Below, in pieces: positions 45,401 through 60,400 of a stretch of 64,000 nt of DNA; the first letter of the stretch is position 1, and the number at the start of each line of letters is the position of its first letter. The notes beneath the pieces are model-generated. The model searched no databases. It was not told where the DNA came from and saw only the letters and a program-made list of their open reading frames with translations. This DNA is from Owenia fusiformis. Lineage: Eukaryota > Annelida > Polychaeta > Sabellida > Oweniidae. The DNA lies in contig CAIIXF020000012.1 of the NCBI GenBank assembly GCA_903813345.2, positions 7,091,615 through 7,155,614 on the forward strand. Reading direction: 5' to 3'. Position numbers and translations under genes: made by a program.

Positions 45401-48400
45401 CATATTGTTAGAGAATCACAATGGTAGTGTTGTACATTTAGTAACATGATGCATTCTTGGTACAGGAGGAGCAGATACAATCCCATGCACAATAGAGACC
45501 CTAGATATACAGGGCCACTATAGTACAGTGGTTTGCATCAGTACAACATTTATACTGGCATGGACAGTAAGTTAGTTGTAAATTGCAAATCATGAACTAA
45601 AGCTTGCAAATGATTAATTACAAAGCTGCACTAAAATAAACAAAACAGCTATGATTTTCTAAACTGACAAACCTTTGAAACCCTTTTCAGCCAAGAAATC
45701 TAATATTTTGGTTTCTTTTTCTCTGGCAGTTGTGCATTCTTTGAACAGGTGGACGTACCAGAGGCCAGCTTCTCGACAAATCTTTTGTAGTTTCTGTAAT
45801 TTACCAGAAGTCACTTGAGAAGGCTTTGATGATGTCGTCTGCAAGAAAAATGCATTATGGGTAATAATGTTGATCTCCAAAAATCTTAAACATCTTTAAT
45901 GAAGTAGTTCTCCTATCATCAAAGTGTTTTCACATATCAAAAACTTGTTTCTATATGCAGATATGTTAACTAATGGTGATAATAAGGATACACTGTAGAG
46001 TCTTCTCAAGATTAGAAAATATTAATTTCTGCTAACCCAGTTGCATTATGGGTAGATGTGATCCCACACACAACAGGTACACAGGGCCAATGTGATACAG
46101 CCACTTACAATGCATTATGGGTTAAAAAGCAGGAAAGGATGAATTCGGAATAGCAGAGGAGGTAGATGCAATCTAATGCACAAGAGAGGTACAATATATT
46201 CACAGTGCTACTAATGTACAGTGGTAACAATGTATTATGGGTGATTAAGAATATGAGATGCATTCTGGGTAGAAGAAGAGGTAGATGCAATCCCATGTAC
46301 AAAAGAGACCCTAGATTTGCACAGGGCCACTAAGGTACAGTGGTTTGTATCTGCCCTAAAATGTAGTTGTATTAATAAATCACAATAGTAGAAGCAACTA
46401 AAAGGTGGCACAGACTACATGTATATCAAGCAAGGAGATATGAATTCTGGGTAGCAGAAGAGGTAGATGCAATCCCATGTTCAAAAGAGACCCTAGATTT
46501 GCACAGGGCCACTAAGGTACAGTGGTTTGTATCTGCCCTAAAATGTAGTTGTATTAATTAATCACAATAGGTAAACGCATTACAAAAGGTTATTACAGAT
46601 TATATCAAGCATAAAGAGATGAATTCTGGGTAGCAGAAGAGGTAGATGCAATCCTATGTACAAAAGAGACCCTAGATTTGCACAGGGCCACTAAGGTACA
46701 GTGGTTTGTATCTGCCCTAAAATGTAGGTGTATTAATAAATCACAATAGGTAAATGTAATACAAAAGGTTATTACGGATTATATCAAGCAAGGAGAGATG
46801 AATTCTGGGTAGCAGAAGAGGTAGATGCAATCCCATGTACAAAAGAGACCCTAGATATGCACAGAGCCACTAAGGTACAGTGGTTTACAGCTAACTACAT
46901 GTACATGTTAGGCTATATAAGAGCAAGCACTTAAAAATACATGTTCATTCATGTACTTTACATATAAACATATCAAAAATTGAAAAAAATTGAAACAGGT
47001 TTTGAGAAAATAAAACTACAATACGCGATCTTTTTGGGGAAAACCAAACCGAAATACTAAAAATGTAAGGGTATCAGACACGTGAATGAATAAGAATGTG
47101 AAAATTCTTCATAGTCACCTTTTTAGAAACAGCTGCTTTCGATTTAGTATCCTTCTTCTTTCTTGAAGCTTTCTTTAATTTCTTATTTTCAATTTCACTA
47201 TCTGATGATGCTAAGGAGTCAGAAGAATTCTCACTGTCAGAACCATTTTCCATTTTTCTTTTTTTTAAATTATTGTTTATTTTAGTTTTTGTCGATTTCT
47301 TAGCTGGTGAATTCATTGGAGTGTTATCTGATTTTGAATCATTGGAATGACGATGCTGTTTTTTATTGGTCAATGGTTTTAAAGTGTCATCATCTGAACT
47401 CGACCAATCAGATGAGTTCTCTTCATTTTCAGAATTACTAGTATGTTTTCTCATCTTTGGTTTGTTATTCACTTTAGGCTTTGTCGTTTTTTTGGCAGGT
47501 GAATTCATTGGAGTTTTATCTGAATTTGAGTCACTGGAATCATGTCGCTGTTTTTTATTGGTTGGTGGTTTTAAAGCATCGTCATCTGAACTTGACCAGT
47601 CCAATGGATCATTGTCTGGCTGATTTTGTGTTTTTGACGGCATTTTCAGTTTTTTAGCAGGTGGTGCTTTATTCAGTTTCTTTTTGGTATTTTGTTTGCT
47701 GTCGTCTGCACTGCCTACTGCATTATGGGAAACATCAGAATCCTCCTCACTGGAACTTAATTGTTTTCTTTTTCGTTTTTTGATTTTTGATTTGATAGTT
47801 TTGAGAGGTGAGTTGAATTCTGAGTCATCTGACAAATCATTTTCGACTACGGAGCTCGCATTGGATTCAGATTCACTTATAAGTGTTTCTTTGAAAGGAG
47901 ACATAGTGTCACTTTCGTCACTCTCAGATATCTTACGTTTTCTTTTACCATGTTGAACAACACCATCATCCGATTGGTCGGATTTGTCAGACACTTCACT
48001 TTCAGCCTCACTTTCACTTCCAGCCTCACTTTCAATTTCATCCTCTGATTCAGAGCTAGCCTCTGATTCTGGGTCTGAATTACTAATTGCGGTTAGCACA
48101 TCTTCTGGTTTCAGCCTTGGGGAAATCTTGATGTTCTTGCGAGTTGGAGTTTTTTCCTTCTTTGCTTTCTTGTGTTTGGTTGGAGTGTCCATTGCACTTT
48201 TATATTTTCTGGAAAAAACAATTGGTCCAAAACAATTAATGTATAAAAAAATTAACATGACACTATATTTGCAAATGTTTACAAAAGCGTAACAATCTGT
48301 CACAAATCCTAAATACCAACTGCTAACACAGAATGCTAAGATCACAAAAATGGTGGCTATAAAATCATGTCATCACTCATGTCAATACATGTGATGTAGA

Positions 48401-51400
48401 AACATTAAAATTATAAAATTACATCAGGAAAAACAGGAAACAGGGATCATCTCAAAACATCAGTAAGCACTCAACAATTGAGTTAATTTGATCTGTGGTG
48501 GGTGCTTGGTAAAAGGCTATTGATATATATTTTGATTAAGCTTGATTGAAAACATTCATTTTTTGATTAAATGGCTGCGTACAACATCAATTCCATGTTT
48601 CAGTTTAGAGGGATAATGGGGATTAAAGGGGGAAAATAAATTAAGTTTGCTGTTTGAAAGGACCCCTTAGTTATGTGAAACAATTTTTTCACATAGATTT
48701 CCAAAATTTAATTTAGTTTCATTATTGTATAACCTCATGTTTTATATGTAAATGAATTGATATAAGTTAATATATTCATTTAAGTTAAAAGAGGTTATTA
48801 AAATAATTACTCAAATTTCTATTTGCCTTGGGCTTACAAAACTGACCTTTATCCCAATTTAGATCATAGTTTAATTATAAACTGCCTTTTAACCAAACTA
48901 TCAAATTAATTTGATATTAGTCTGATATCAAATTAATGTTAAAATTAAATTTTTAACAGAATAATAATTGTAATTGATGATTTTAGATTTTTTCAAAGCG
49001 AGGTATGAACTGACTTCTCGATCTAAATATTTTCAGTCTTTAATTTTATACTTTTCCTTTAAACTAAAAATGTGTTGTTTGATTGGTTTTCAGTATTTTC
49101 TTTGATTATTTCAAACAATGACGTTATGGATAAATTATCAATCAATTAATGAAAGAACAATTTAAAATTAGCGATGTGATGCTTTTATCATGGGCTTTCA
49201 CGAGAGCCCTTAATTTTGAAAGCCTATGCTTTTATGCATTACCAGGAGCATTTGTAAGGAAAATATTCCTTGGCTGTTAATGACACCTAGAATACCAATT
49301 TAAATGGAGGTACAGATATAATGTTGCTATGCCAAATATAATTAATGCACCAGGCTGTCTGCGCCCAAGTGAATCTGGCAGCTTGATTTCAGTTATAGTG
49401 TTACAACCCCTTGGCCCTGTTTCTCTGAAAGATTGTTAATTCATATTTGGCGAGTTCAATTAAATGTCATCTATAATATTGTCATAGTTACATCATTAAA
49501 AACAGATAGAATTCAGAAATAGTGATTGAGAAAATCTACTTGAATAATTGTTCTCATTTCCAATGTAATGCAGCATAGAAAATGGTGCAGATCTTAATGA
49601 CAAAATAAAAATTGGCTGTCAATTTTTTTTCCTGGGAGCAACATAGTGAATAAATTTCTCCACCCTTGGAGAATAAGTATCTTTCGTAAGACCCTCCTGT
49701 TGGGATAGAGAACTCTGTCAAATTCCCTCTCCCTAGGACAATACTGTGTGTCAAATTCCCCCGCGAACTTGCTCTTATCCAAAGCTTTGAATGGGGCACC
49801 GGGGCATAATTGTAAAGAGTTTCAATACTAAAATTACATACTTTGGTTTCCATTGGTCATGTTCACCATCTTCCTCTCTTTGCATCCTTTTCTCATTTTC
49901 TTCATCTTGTTTCGTTCTAAAAGGAGACTGCTTAGCAGATTTCTTCCTTGCCACATCTTCCTAAAAAATATTAAGAAATTAGTTTGATTTAGAACACAGC
50001 TTGTACAATTTTAAAGTAACTTAAAGATATTGTTTCATTCCTTAATAAAAGAAAATGAAAAATCTAATTAAGAATTTTGATAAAAAATTATTACATGTAC
50101 ATGTAAATGATGTGTTTTAATTAAGTAGATCATTTAGAAACAAAATACCTTTAGGAACAATATATTGAACTATCTATTTTGAACCTTTACCTGTATATTG
50201 AACTTTGGGCTCTCAAATGAAAATACTCTAACTCACTAAAGATCTATCAAAATTAAATATTTTAATCTTGGAAAATTTAATGCCAAATACAGTGATTTGT
50301 AAACTGTAATATATTGATCACAAAATACTTTTTAAATAAAAAACTTTGTTACCTACTGTTTCATTGTTAAAACTCCCTCAAAATAATACTATAGCTACAA
50401 GTTTTTAAGCCTGTGAGGCAATGCCTCATATCCGTCTGCTTTTTCTGTTGCATTATGGGATATCAATAAAAGCTAAATGATTCCAATGTTATAAATCACT
50501 CTCAAACTGCTTCTGATTTTTAAGTATGAAATGCTTCATTATATACCCAAATGTTGATTGTTCTATAAAAGTGCATTATGGGATACATATAATCGTGATT
50601 AACAAACATCGAGTAACAGATTGATCAGTTGAGTCTTATCAGACGGTTGATCAAACAATTGATGCATTGATATATCATCATCGGGGCATAATTAGATAAT
50701 AATTGTGCAAGATCACAATAAAATAGTAAATTAGTGTAACCTAGAGGCCTCCAACATAATATTAATATCACCCAACACAATTTTTATATCATCTAATAGA
50801 AACTGAGGGCATACAAATATATTTTAATTAATTTAATTGATTCAATGATCATTTTTAAAATCAAATATTAATAAAACAGACAAAATTGAGGACTGGCCAT
50901 GGAGACAGAGTTTATACAAGAACACAAATGTGTACAAAATGTCCCCACCAAGTGGTGATCCCGTGAAATGGTTATCCTGAAAATGAGTAGACAAGACTTT
51001 ACCAGCACAATTTGAGGACGGAAAATCCAAAGTGGCCACCTTAAAATTTACCCAGAATGCCAAAAATTTAGTCAGTTCTAGATTTTCATACTAAGAACCA
51101 CCCCTGAAAATTTGAAATTGATCTGTCACACAGTTAACCAGAAAACATGTAAAGAAGACTTTACAGACAAGATTTCAGGATGGAAAATCCAAAATGGCTG
51201 CCTTGACATTTACCAAGAATGTCAAAAAACTAATCTGTTTGTAGATTTTCATACTAAGAATCATCCCTGAAAATATGAAATTGATCTACCAAACGGTTCA
51301 CCTGAAAACGGGTAGACAAGACTTTACAGACAAGATTTTAGGACAGAAAATCCAAAATGGCTGCCTCAACATTTACGCAGAATGCAAAAAAAGTAATCAG

Positions 51401-54400
51401 ATGTAGATTTTCATACAAAGAATCATCCCTGAAAATTTGAAATTGATCTATCAAACCGTTCACCTAAAAACGCGTAGACAAGACTTTACAGGCAAGATTT
51501 TAAGACGGAAAATCCAAAATGGCTGCCTTGACATTTACCCAGAATGCAAAAAAAACAATCAGTTCTAGATTTTCATACTAAGAATCATTCCTGAAAATTT
51601 GAAATTGATCTACCAAACAGTTCACCTGAAAACGAGTAATCAAGACTTTACAGACAAGATTTTAGGACGGAAAATCCAAAATGGCTGCCTTGACATTTAC
51701 CCAGAATGCCAAAAAACTAATGAGATCTAGATTTTTATACTAAGAATCATCCCTGAAAATTTGAAATTGATCCACCAAACGGTTCACCTGAAAACGTGCA
51801 GACAAGACTTCACAGACAAGATTTTAGGACCGAAAAATCCAAAATGGCCGACAATAAAAAAGTCCTTATGAGTTTTTGCTGATTTCTTTTTACAAAATTA
51901 TCACATATAACTACTGTTAACAATAAAGTAGGCTTTTACACCAAAGTACATCTGAAATTATTTATAAAGCTACTAAATAGTTAAAGTATGAAAACTCAAA
52001 AACACCATTCAATATGATACAAAGTATTATCGCGCGCTAACTTTTCTTAAGACATTCAAAATGGCTGACATGACTGAGCTAGCAGGTCCAAAACCTAATC
52101 AGATCTAGAATGAAGTGAGCTGAACAAGATGTTAAAGTTTTAAAAGCAACTGTGAAGCAGTTTTTCTTAAAGTCTGCAGACAAGGATTTTAGCATTTGAC
52201 TTCAAAATGGCCGACAGGAAGTAGGTTTCGAGTTAAATTTTTTTCATCCACATCTATAGGCACTCATAAGTTATTCCTGAAAATTAGAAGGTGATACCTG
52301 TAGCGGTTTTGGAGAAAACTGCCGGACGTACGGACGGACGGACGGACGGACAGACAGACAACCAGACAGACAGACAGACGGACGGACGGACGCGCCTAGG
52401 ACGACAATATGGCCCCACACTTAGCGGTTTTGGAGAAAACTGCCGGACGTACGGACGGACGGACGGACGGACAGACAGACAACCAGACAGACAGACAGAC
52501 GGACGGACGGACGCGCCTAGGACGACAATATGGCCCCACACTATGTGGTGGGGACATAATAATAAAATGAAGGGTATTGGGTACACATCCTTGGGTCTGG
52601 CCGTTGATGCCTTTTCTGTCAAATGCTTTAAAGAAATTAAAGGATTGACTAATAATATAACTCATCTGAAATTATTTGTGGAGATTCTGCCAACATGAAT
52701 AATTCTTGGAAGTTATCTAAGGTTCAGAATCAAGAATAAAAAGATTTTCAGATTTTACTTAAACACAATGTCTGTTTAGCAGAATTTCATACAATTCTTT
52801 CTTTATTATTTTACTCTAAACTGGAAAACATGCTAAAACAACAATTCCGAAAAAAGGTTTTGGGTTAATCAGGGCATTTAATTTTTCAAGGAACTTATCC
52901 AACCTCCTTGTACTTATGATTCAGGCATTGTTATCATCATTCAAAAATGCTATGAAATGCAAGAAATGTTTTACATTTCATAAGAAATTGATTGTCTTAG
53001 GCTATTTATTGTTTGTTTATCTATTAATTTAATCATTTGATTATTTAGCGAGACAACATTCTTAAAATTGAAATTTGACAATTTTCTGGGCAGTATACAG
53101 TTGAATTTAAAATACTTAAAAATTAAAATGTCTTTATTTAAAAAAAATACTGAGACAATCTTGATTGCAATCGCTGCAGATAACCTTATCTTGAAGAAAT
53201 TTTTGATTTGAAAAACAGCTTGTATTTTGACTTTTGATCTTGAGTCACATATGCGCCAAAAACTAATGGCCAATTCTATAAATGTTTGGTCTGCATGTAT
53301 TTAAAATATATCATGTTTATATTGATTGGTGATATCGGTTATTGATTATAAAATATTAAATAGGAAGTTGTCTGTCTAGTAAATATTCAATCAAATTAAA
53401 CCAATCATTTATAAAACTTCTCATTTTGATGGTATTTCATGAACAGTGTATCTCTAATTTTCAGGGCTAAAGGAAATAATATCTAGAAAGTTGATAAAGA
53501 AAACATGTACAATGGCAAAGACTATCACACTGAATTTGAACTATTTTATAAGTATTGTGACATTTCACAAAAATATTTTTTCTTCTTTTCACAACCTTTA
53601 TTTTACTAAACAGGACGTTTCGGATCATATTTTACTAAACAGGACTATTCGGATCATATTTTACTAAACAGGACGTTTCGGATCATATTTTACTAAACAG
53701 GACGTTTCGGATCCTGTTTAGTAAAATAAAGGTTGTGAAAAGAAGAAAAAATATTTTTGTGATTTGATAATCCAACCTGAAGAACATGTTTAAAAAAAAG
53801 ATTGTGACATTTGTTTTATATAAGACACATTCAAGAATTAAAATGATGGTTAAACATAGTTATGGAGATATTGTTAAAATTCCGAAAGTTGATAAAATTG
53901 AATATATGGTTATTATGGGAAATGTATTTTTTAAAGCCAAATGAAATGTGATCAAACATTTAAGTGTTATTGTTAGAGGTTGGTGATTCTAACTGATGGG
54001 TCAGGGTATACATACCTGTTCTTCTTGTGGTAGGACACCTTCATTATAGATCTTCAACACAGCTTCTTTTAGTTTTTCTTTGTCTTGTTGTACCAGGGTT
54101 TGTATATTAAAGTGCTCCAGATATTTCTGTCTGACGATCTTCTGAGTCAGGGCTCTAGAAATAGATGACAGAACAAATGAAGACTTAAAGGGGCAGAAAA
54201 GAATAAAGAGTGAAAAAATGTTGGGGGAAATTTTTTTTCGAAGAATTTGGTCCCATTTCCATTTTAATCTAAATTCTATTATCTGGGGAAAAATTAAGAT
54301 ATTGATCAAATCAAGAGGTTATTATAGATCTAAGACGAAGAAATGTCACAATTCATTAGAATTAAAAAGAGGAAGGACAGTTTTCAGGAAACCTACCAAA

Positions 54401-57400
54401 TGACCTAAAAACAAAGTGTTGTCATGAAATAAAACCAAAATTGTCAGATGGATGGTCTGTTTAGAAAACAGGCAAAACGGAATGTTGCAAACAAAACATA
54501 TTATAAAATTGTGAGAATCTTTTATTAAGTAACTATAAATATGTCTTTATTCTATGCTGTTTAACTTTAACTTGGGTGATCATGTGTGTAAATATTGGCA
54601 TAGCTAGTTAAGTATATATTATCTCTAGCAAAACTATTTCTTTAAAGGGTTCCGATTAGCATCCCGTATAAAAACAACATGGCGGCTCCAGGCGAATCAA
54701 CTGGATCAGTCCATTTTTAAGAAATAAGGGGAGTTCTGTAAAATCCAGTTTATTGAAATTGTCTTTGAGATAAAGTAATCCGTTTATAATGATTTTGAAA
54801 ACGTTATCCAGAGTGATTGCGTTCAAAGAATACATGTACAACAGCCAATATAAATCCTTGTATTAGAAACCGGTTTGTCTCGCTTTGTTTCATTTGTAGG
54901 ATATTTCATATGCCAAGCTGTGTGCTATTACGTTATGGGGAAATTTAGATGCCAATTTTTCCTTATTGTACACAAATAGAAGATCCTGAAACTTCACCTA
55001 TAAATGTGGAATTGATTTGTCAAAATAAAAATCACCCTTTTATAAATGTGTGACGATCTATAATATACTTATGCTATATAACAGTTAGAGGTGTTGACAC
55101 AACGAACTCGAATCTGTGAACCCTTGAGTATTATTCCGGGATCGGGCCTCTTATACTAAACGGTGAGCAACACCAGAAACGAGCGTTCGATTTGCTAAAC
55201 GATATGTGTCACCCTTTAAGGCAAGGGTTTACCCCCCAAAAACAGATTTTTTCTGTTTCTGGATATAATGATATATCTTTTTTAAGAGTGGATGGATTTG
55301 CTTCAAATTTTCACACATTGTTTATTAGATCAATATAATTTTTGTGAAATTAAATTTTTGAACCTAATTAGCTTTTTATTTGGTCATTTGCATATTCAAA
55401 ATGGCCACCATTCATTTTGGGGGTTCAGTCGATTTCTGTATACAAATAACTTATAAACATGTATTTTGTGTACATATATTGCATTTTGATAACTTTATTG
55501 ATCACTATATTCATTGTACATATAAAATTACATTTTTTATCAAATGAATTACTAGATTTTGGTTATGAATTTTGGCAAATTAGCATTTATCGAAAAATGA
55601 CAACTGTTGAACATTAGGTCAGAATGTTGCCAAATTGAGAGCCTGTGTTGGGCCAAACAGCTATTCTTTATGTTTCTTTATGCACTATATAGTTTATATT
55701 ACATAGAAAATCAAATATATTCTTCCAAGTTATTATATATTTCATGTAAGGCTAGTGTGAAGTCATGGAAAAACATGAAAATAGCGAAAAAAGCAAAATA
55801 AATGGTCATTTACTTCAAATATGATATCTCTGCACCAAGTCATCAGAACATTGTAAAACTTGCTATATTATTAGTTCATATCATTATCTATGTGGTGAAT
55901 ATCAGATATCTTAGGAAAAATGTTGAACAACTTTGTTTTTGAATATTAATTGTTGGTGAAGAAAAATATTTCAGAAAATGTTTGACCCCCTACCATACTA
56001 TGCTACTTTCTGAAGTGTTCAAATGTGTTTATTTACTTAGTTCAGACATTTACCACATGCTAGATAGAGGAAAGATTAACTTGCTTTTTATTTGAACAAA
56101 AAAGCTTTAATACTTTTCGAGATATCTAATTTGAAGTAAAATTTCTTGTCGGAAAAAATGCGCTTTTGAGAAATCGAGCTTTTAGTAAGAATTTTATTTT
56201 TTTTTTCTTAAAAATGGAGATCTGACATAGATTTCAAGTCAAAATATCAATTTGATTAAACCAGTATCTTCATATAAGGCACATAGAGGTCCATGATCAT
56301 AATATTATGGAATTTAATGTCCACCTGCTAGATAATTGTCATTGTCAGGGCGAAGCATCCTATTGCGTCGCGCGCGAATTATAGCATTACAGCCAGCGAT
56401 ATATGCATAATCTACACGTTTCCCATCAATTGCTGCCATTGCTTTCAGAGTATAATAGCCTCCTGGCATCAACAGGTGTTCAAATATGGGTATCCTTCCC
56501 AATTCTCCATCATTGAACACTATAGTGGCATCATATACACCGATTTCGAGACGGGAGCGCCCGACGAATTGTGTCTTGGGAACTCGTTCCCAAATCAAGT
56601 TATGAAAATGTCCTTGAATGGATTTGATAGCCTTTTTGGTCAATTTATTTACGCCACCGATGCCTTTCACTGGCCTACCATTATCATCGACAAACGGGGT
56701 TGCTTTCAGTTGTGACACCTTATCTAACAGGCGTTTCCCCATCCTCTTTTGTATGTGGCCTGTGCACTCAAGTTTTGTTATATCAACATCTGGATATATC
56801 GGGGGATCTGCTTCTGCGACAGTTTTATATGCTTTGCTATCGCCATCTCCTAAAAATCCTGTATATCTTGAACTATGTTCAACTAGCGACCTGTTGAAGA
56901 TAGTTGCTGTACCAGCTGGCTCCATTGAACCAGCACTACCTATGTGGTTCTGTTGGCACTCATTTGCAGCTATGTGAGCCTCTTTCCAAACTGTAAAGTC
57001 AGCCTCTGACAGTTTACTTTTGTTCTTTGAACATTGGTTACAATAGTTCGACATAGTGTGAGTGTCCGCAACTTTACAGTTCTGCCCATTGACAGTAAGG
57101 GCCGTAACTACTCCATTTTTGCTTGAGAAGCCTCTTCGTTGCCAGGAACCATCCAACGGTAATGTCATGTCAATAATGTCATTAGGATGACAGTCTGGGT
57201 TGATAGAAACCCGAGCCTCTGTAACAGCAGATGCCATAGACTGCTTGGCTACCTTTCGTGTAGCAGTCAGGATTCTCTTCTTGTGCCGATTCCACGAAAC
57301 CTTTGCTTGTGGCTGAGGCATATTCATATTTCCTAGAAATCGCTGCGCTTTAGAGCGGTTACCCCCAATGGCGAAAGTTGACAAAACAAGTCTCCTGTTA

Positions 57401-60400
57401 ACATCATATAGTCCATTATGCGTCCCTAACTTTTCTGATGTGCAGAAGTCAATACTGTGACGACAAGATTCACACACAAAGGTGAATATACATGCTTGGC
57501 CAATCCGCTTTTCAGATAGATCTGACCCAAAGCGTTCTCCACATGCGGGGCAAGGAAATTGTTTCACAAATTCATGAAACAATACAGTGTCCACAAACCT
57601 ATACCCAGATAATGTCACATCTTCATCAAAGTCCTGACTGATTTTGGACTGTCCAAGTTTAGCAAACGAAGCTGATTTTTTCTTTGATTTTTCTTCAGAT
57701 ATTTTTGCTTTTTTTGGTTGAGATTCACTACTTTCTTTCTTGCTAGGGTAATACTTTCTCTTTTTACTTGTAGATTTCCTTCTACTAGTGCTTCCCATTG
57801 TTTATTATATATCCAAAGCTATGTATAACTACTATAAAATATCACAATTCACTATAAAATGTTAGAAATAGTCCCTAATATTCTTCCTAATAAATGATTG
57901 GGACTTTTTCTAATAAAAAGCCATTTCCTTTTAAAATTCATGAAAGCTTACAGAAAACACTCTTGGATATCATGCCTGTGCGATACGGAACCAATTATTT
58001 TTTTATTTGAATTTGTGATATTTTATGAATAGATAAAAAAGAAGTTGTATAAATACTTGATATCAACCACACCACACCATTTTTGCAAGAACCACAGTGT
58101 TCTCCACAAGATTTTGTCTTTTTTGGTTGCAAAATTCTCATTTTCACAAATCAGACCAAAATTGGTCAAAATATGCCCATTTTTCTCATTTTCAAGTGGG
58201 TTCAAAAGGATTTTTAGATGGGTGCAAGCCTTTTTTATAATCCCAGGTGGGTGCTGCACCCACTTGCTTTAATGCTGGGGAGATCACTGAACCATCTGCA
58301 TAGAGTGTAACAAAACGTAATGGATCTTTACCCTTCCTTTAAATGTCATATCATATGTGTGGGTAAATATCAATATTTGTCCTGAGCTTGCTCAAAGGAA
58401 GTACAATTAATAGAGTGCAAAATGTTAGATGCAAGCGATCTTTAAGAAGGCATAAACATGCAAATTGTCACCACCTGTCATTTGTTACAGATACTGAATG
58501 CCAAAAGCCAACCACCAAACACTGTTCACAAAACTTACTCCCAATGCATTGCTATTCAATCTACATGTACTTCCTTTTAAAATGACTCATTACATTACAA
58601 TAGATTTTATGAGGTATTTTATGAATACTATAATACATGTATAGTCTACCTTTGTGAAAGTATTAAATCTATTTTCAACCTAAATTGATTTGAGATATAT
58701 GTACATTCAAAATTGAAAAGTGCTAAAAGAGAGGGTCACTTTTGGCAAAATACATTAAACATAAAAAGAGATGCAAGAAGGTACTGTTGGTGGTTTGCAA
58801 GTTCATGAATTTGAATGAACTTACTAGGCCTATTTGGCAGTTTTAATTTTGACGATTTTTTATTTAACATTTCTCAATATCATAGGACTATTGTGTGGAT
58901 GTGTCCATATTGTTTGTTGTTTTTTTGCTGGTGATAGTATAATATTGAGAGATTTGGTCCATACATCAATCAAAATTGGGATAATCCTATTGACTCTGAA
59001 ATCCAGAATATTGTGATAATCTGATCTTTTTCATTGCTAGCACACTTTAGTTTAAGAAAATGAACACAAACAGTTATATAATGAGCATTCATTTATTTTA
59101 TTCTTTAAAAAGTTATAATAACAGTTTAACATATATCTCAGTGGTTTCATTAGGAACAACCAACCCGCAATTTTCACTGGTTGTTTTCACAAAATCGCCT
59201 GATGTTTTTAGGGGCTTTTAGGGACTTTTCAACTTTTTCATATTAAATTTACGATTTCCATTAATTTTGCCTCTTATTTTCATTTATTTAGCCTGTTGTG
59301 AGAAATTCTAGCAAAACCCCTGTATCTAGTCAAAAAAATTTTTCACTTAAAATATATGTGAATAGACTAGATGCGAGTAGAAATAATCTTGATTTATGTC
59401 CCAAAATATTCAAAATTCAGTCAAAGTGATGTCATATTTGAAATCTACATGTAAAAGTGCATCTAGAAGTATGGTTTCGAAAATTGTTTATCAACTTTGA
59501 AAATTTTATTTATTTTGAAAATGTGATTTCTAGTTCGGGTTGAATCCCCATACACCCCATGTTACAAAGTCACAAAAAGTGAAATATCTTTTCTTGTAAT
59601 CGACAAATAACATTTTCCTTTACTGGACATTTTTTAATTTGCATAACTATTAGATACATAAAGGTTATATAAAAATTGAACCACTAAAACAGATGTAATT
59701 TAAGTTAAAGGGAACTTTCTACTATACCCGCCATGCTATCTGACCCGAACGAGCCACCTGGTGGTGAAATTGGTAACTACCTACTCGCATCTGCGTTATT
59801 ATGTACTGCCTATGAGTAGGCAAGGCATAAGTCTACTAATATTCTATATTACAATTTAGGCGTTTAGTTTTACTGCATCTAAAAATCTATTATCCCATAG
59901 AAGTATAATATTGTTCTACTTCGAGTTTTGCCTGTTTGCCTCACCTATTTCAATTTACCTACCCTATTTGAATGTGACTCACCTATTTGAATTTGCCTCC
60001 CCTATTTATATTTGCCTCCCCTATTTCAATTTGCCTCACCTATTTCAATTTGCCTCACCTATTTCAATTTGACTCACCTATTTCAATTTGCCTCCCCTAT
60101 TTCAATTTGCCTCCCATATTTCAATTTGCTTCACCTATTTCAATTTGCCTCCCCTATTTGAATTTACCTCCCCTATTTGAATTTGCCTCCCCTATTTCAA
60201 TTTGCCTCACCTATTTCAATTTGCCTCACCTATTTCAATTTGCCTCCCCTATTTCAATTTGCCTCACCTATTTCAATTTGCCTCCCCTATTTCAATTTGC
60301 CTCACCTATTTCAATTTGCCTCCCCTATTTATCTTTGCTACTCTTATTTGAATTTGCCTCGCCTATTTCAAGTTGCCTCACCTACATATTGCCAATTAAT

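Noticed and set aside
47366-48292. Plus-strand Ser/Leu-rich open frames
   Set aside because: They are antisense shadows of the acidic region of HIRIP3 exon 4.
52284-52698. Open frames rich in RTDGQ or PSVRLC on both strands
   Set aside because: They come from the GGAC/CAGA microsatellite inside a transposon. The same applies to 26421-26696.
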